Positions 63,333-64,000 of a DNA stretch of 64,000 nt are shown here, one piece after another; the stretch's first letter is position 1; every line of letters begins with the position of its first letter. Where the stretch lies: contig JAHJKA010000049.1 of the NCBI GenBank assembly GCA_018822545.1, positions 1-64,000 on the forward strand. Reading direction: 5' to 3'. Position numbers and translations under genes: made by a program. This DNA comes from Pseudomonadota bacterium. GTDB lineage: Bacteria > Desulfobacterota > Desulfobulbia > Desulfobulbales > SURF-16. The notes under the pieces were generated by a model. The model ran no database searches. It worked only from the letters and a program-made list of their open reading frames with translations, and had not been told where the DNA came from.

Positions 63333-64000
63333 ATGATTTTAACCTGCCCGCATTGCTCAAAAGAACACTCCATTGACGAGTCCAAAATCCCAGCGGACGT
63401 CACCAAGGTACGGTGCAAGTTTTGCAAACAACTTTTCCCCTTTGGTGAGGAAAAAAAGAGTGGCAGCCAGACGCCAAGGGTACGAAAAATTGCCGTCTCT
63501 TTAAGTAAAGGCGGGGTTGGCAAGACCACCACGGCAGTCAACCTGGCCCACGGTCTTTCTCTGGCCGGCTACAAGGTTCTTCTTATCGACACCGACACCC
63601 AGGGCCAATCAGCATTTATGTTGGGGGCAAAACCATCGGCCGGGCTCACGGAACTGGTCACCAATGAACTTGCACCGGAGGAATGCCTCTTCCAAGCCAG
63701 AGAAGATCTCTGGCTGCTCGCCGGCGGCAAATCTCTGGCCGGAGTCAAGAGGGTTATTGATCGTAAGGATTTCGGTGGAGAGATGACCTTGGCGGAGAAA
63801 CTTGCTCCCCTTGAAGATCAATTTGACTATGTAATCGTTGACACATCACCGGGCTGGGATCCTCTGATTGTCAACGTGCTTTTTTATGTCACGGAAATAC
63901 TCATACCTGTTTCTCTGGAAGTCATGACCTTGCAGGGACTTGTGGAGTTCTTGAAATCAATATCCTCCATCCAGAAATATCAACCGGAACTGGGCCTGAA
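63333..64000 (+). CDS. ParA/Soj-like ATPase with N-terminal zinc ribbon (3' end outside window)
   Basis: ATG at 63333 opens a zinc-ribbon (CPHC, then CKFC, residues of about 5-32) of the MJ0042 type. The deviant Walker A KGGVGKTTT (about 60-68) follows, with Walker A' LLIDTDTQGQSAF and Walker B YVIVDTSPG. The right edge cuts the gene after 222 codons. ParA-like proteins position chromosomes, plasmids or protein complexes. The zinc-ribbon fusion and the PilZ neighbour suggest positioning of a c-di-GMP-linked or DNA-associated structure rather than a plasmid. Confidence 0.85.
   Translation, partial: MILTCPHCSKEHSIDESKIPADVTKVRCKFCKQLFPFGEEKKSGSQTPRVRKIAVSLSKGGVGKTTTAVNLAHGLSLAGYKVLLIDTDTQGQSAFMLGAKPSAGLTELVTNELAPEECLFQAREDLWLLAGGKSLAGVKRVIDRKDFGGEMTLAEKLAPLEDQFDYVIVDTSPGWDPLIVNVLFYVTEILIPVSLEVMTLQGLVEFLKSISSIQKYQPELGL

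Overview
The window reads as chromosomal DNA of an anaerobic, Gram-negative, selenocysteine-using bacterium, most likely a sulfate reducer or sulfur disproportionator of the Desulfobulbales (Desulfobacterota). The assignment is inferred from gene content: the B. subtilis/epsilon-type SdhC-SdhA pair, NrfHA multiheme nitrite reductase, a DUF3786 protein, a Tll0287-like (DUF3365) heme kinase, a short EF-Ts, lipopolysaccharide heptosyltransferase and RND efflux. No rRNA marker is present. There is no insertion sequence, integrase, prophage or CRISPR array.

Layout. 1-3220 (minus): the end of a succinate dehydrogenase/fumarate reductase operon and a radical SAM protein. 3246-8017 (minus): a tandem-duplicated periplasmic binding protein translationally coupled to a hybrid histidine kinase. 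8346-9824 (minus): a Ycf46-type AAA ATPase. 10202-19523 (plus): an unusual eight-gene operon with two binding-protein/OmpA fusions, a von Willebrand A lipoprotein, an XpaC-like membrane coiled coil, TelA, and a complete taurine/nitrate-type ABC importer. 19524-20232: a 709-base intergenic region rich in perfect inverted repeats. 20233-22287: nrfHA. 22492-29451: a small coiled-coil protein, a KamA-family radical SAM enzyme, an anti-sigma fragment, two exported proteins of unknown role and a heptosyltransferase. 29521-33806 (minus): two different cation/proton antiporters in tandem.

34202-41822 (plus) is a conserved core block, rpsB-tsf-pyrH-frr-uppS-cdsA-dxr-rseP-tsaB. 42046-45198 has a lipase-like hydrolase and an NfeD/flotillin pair. 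45332-47837 (minus) has a voltage-gated K+ channel and an ABC-F ATPase. The ABC-F leader contains a 13-codon open frame followed by an intrinsic terminator, which looks like ribosome-mediated attenuation. 48268-53140 holds MgtC, an M23 peptidase lipoprotein, a RimB-RimK-aspartoacylase operon and a DUF4405 protein. 53329-53403 is tRNA-Arg(CCT). 53551-60322 is a MarR-adaptor-RND-TolC operon ending in a DUF3786 Fe-S protein. 60350-61807 (minus) is the heme-binding histidine kinase. 62081-62299 (minus) is a SelW/Rdx selenoprotein with an in-frame TGA in a CxxU motif, easily missed by gene callers. The window ends with PilZ, a small DNA-binding-like protein and a zinc-ribbon ParA ATPase cut by the right edge.

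The strongest candidates for new biology are the 10-19.5 kb operon, the ABC-F leader, the selenoprotein, and the duplicated binding protein coupled to a kinase.
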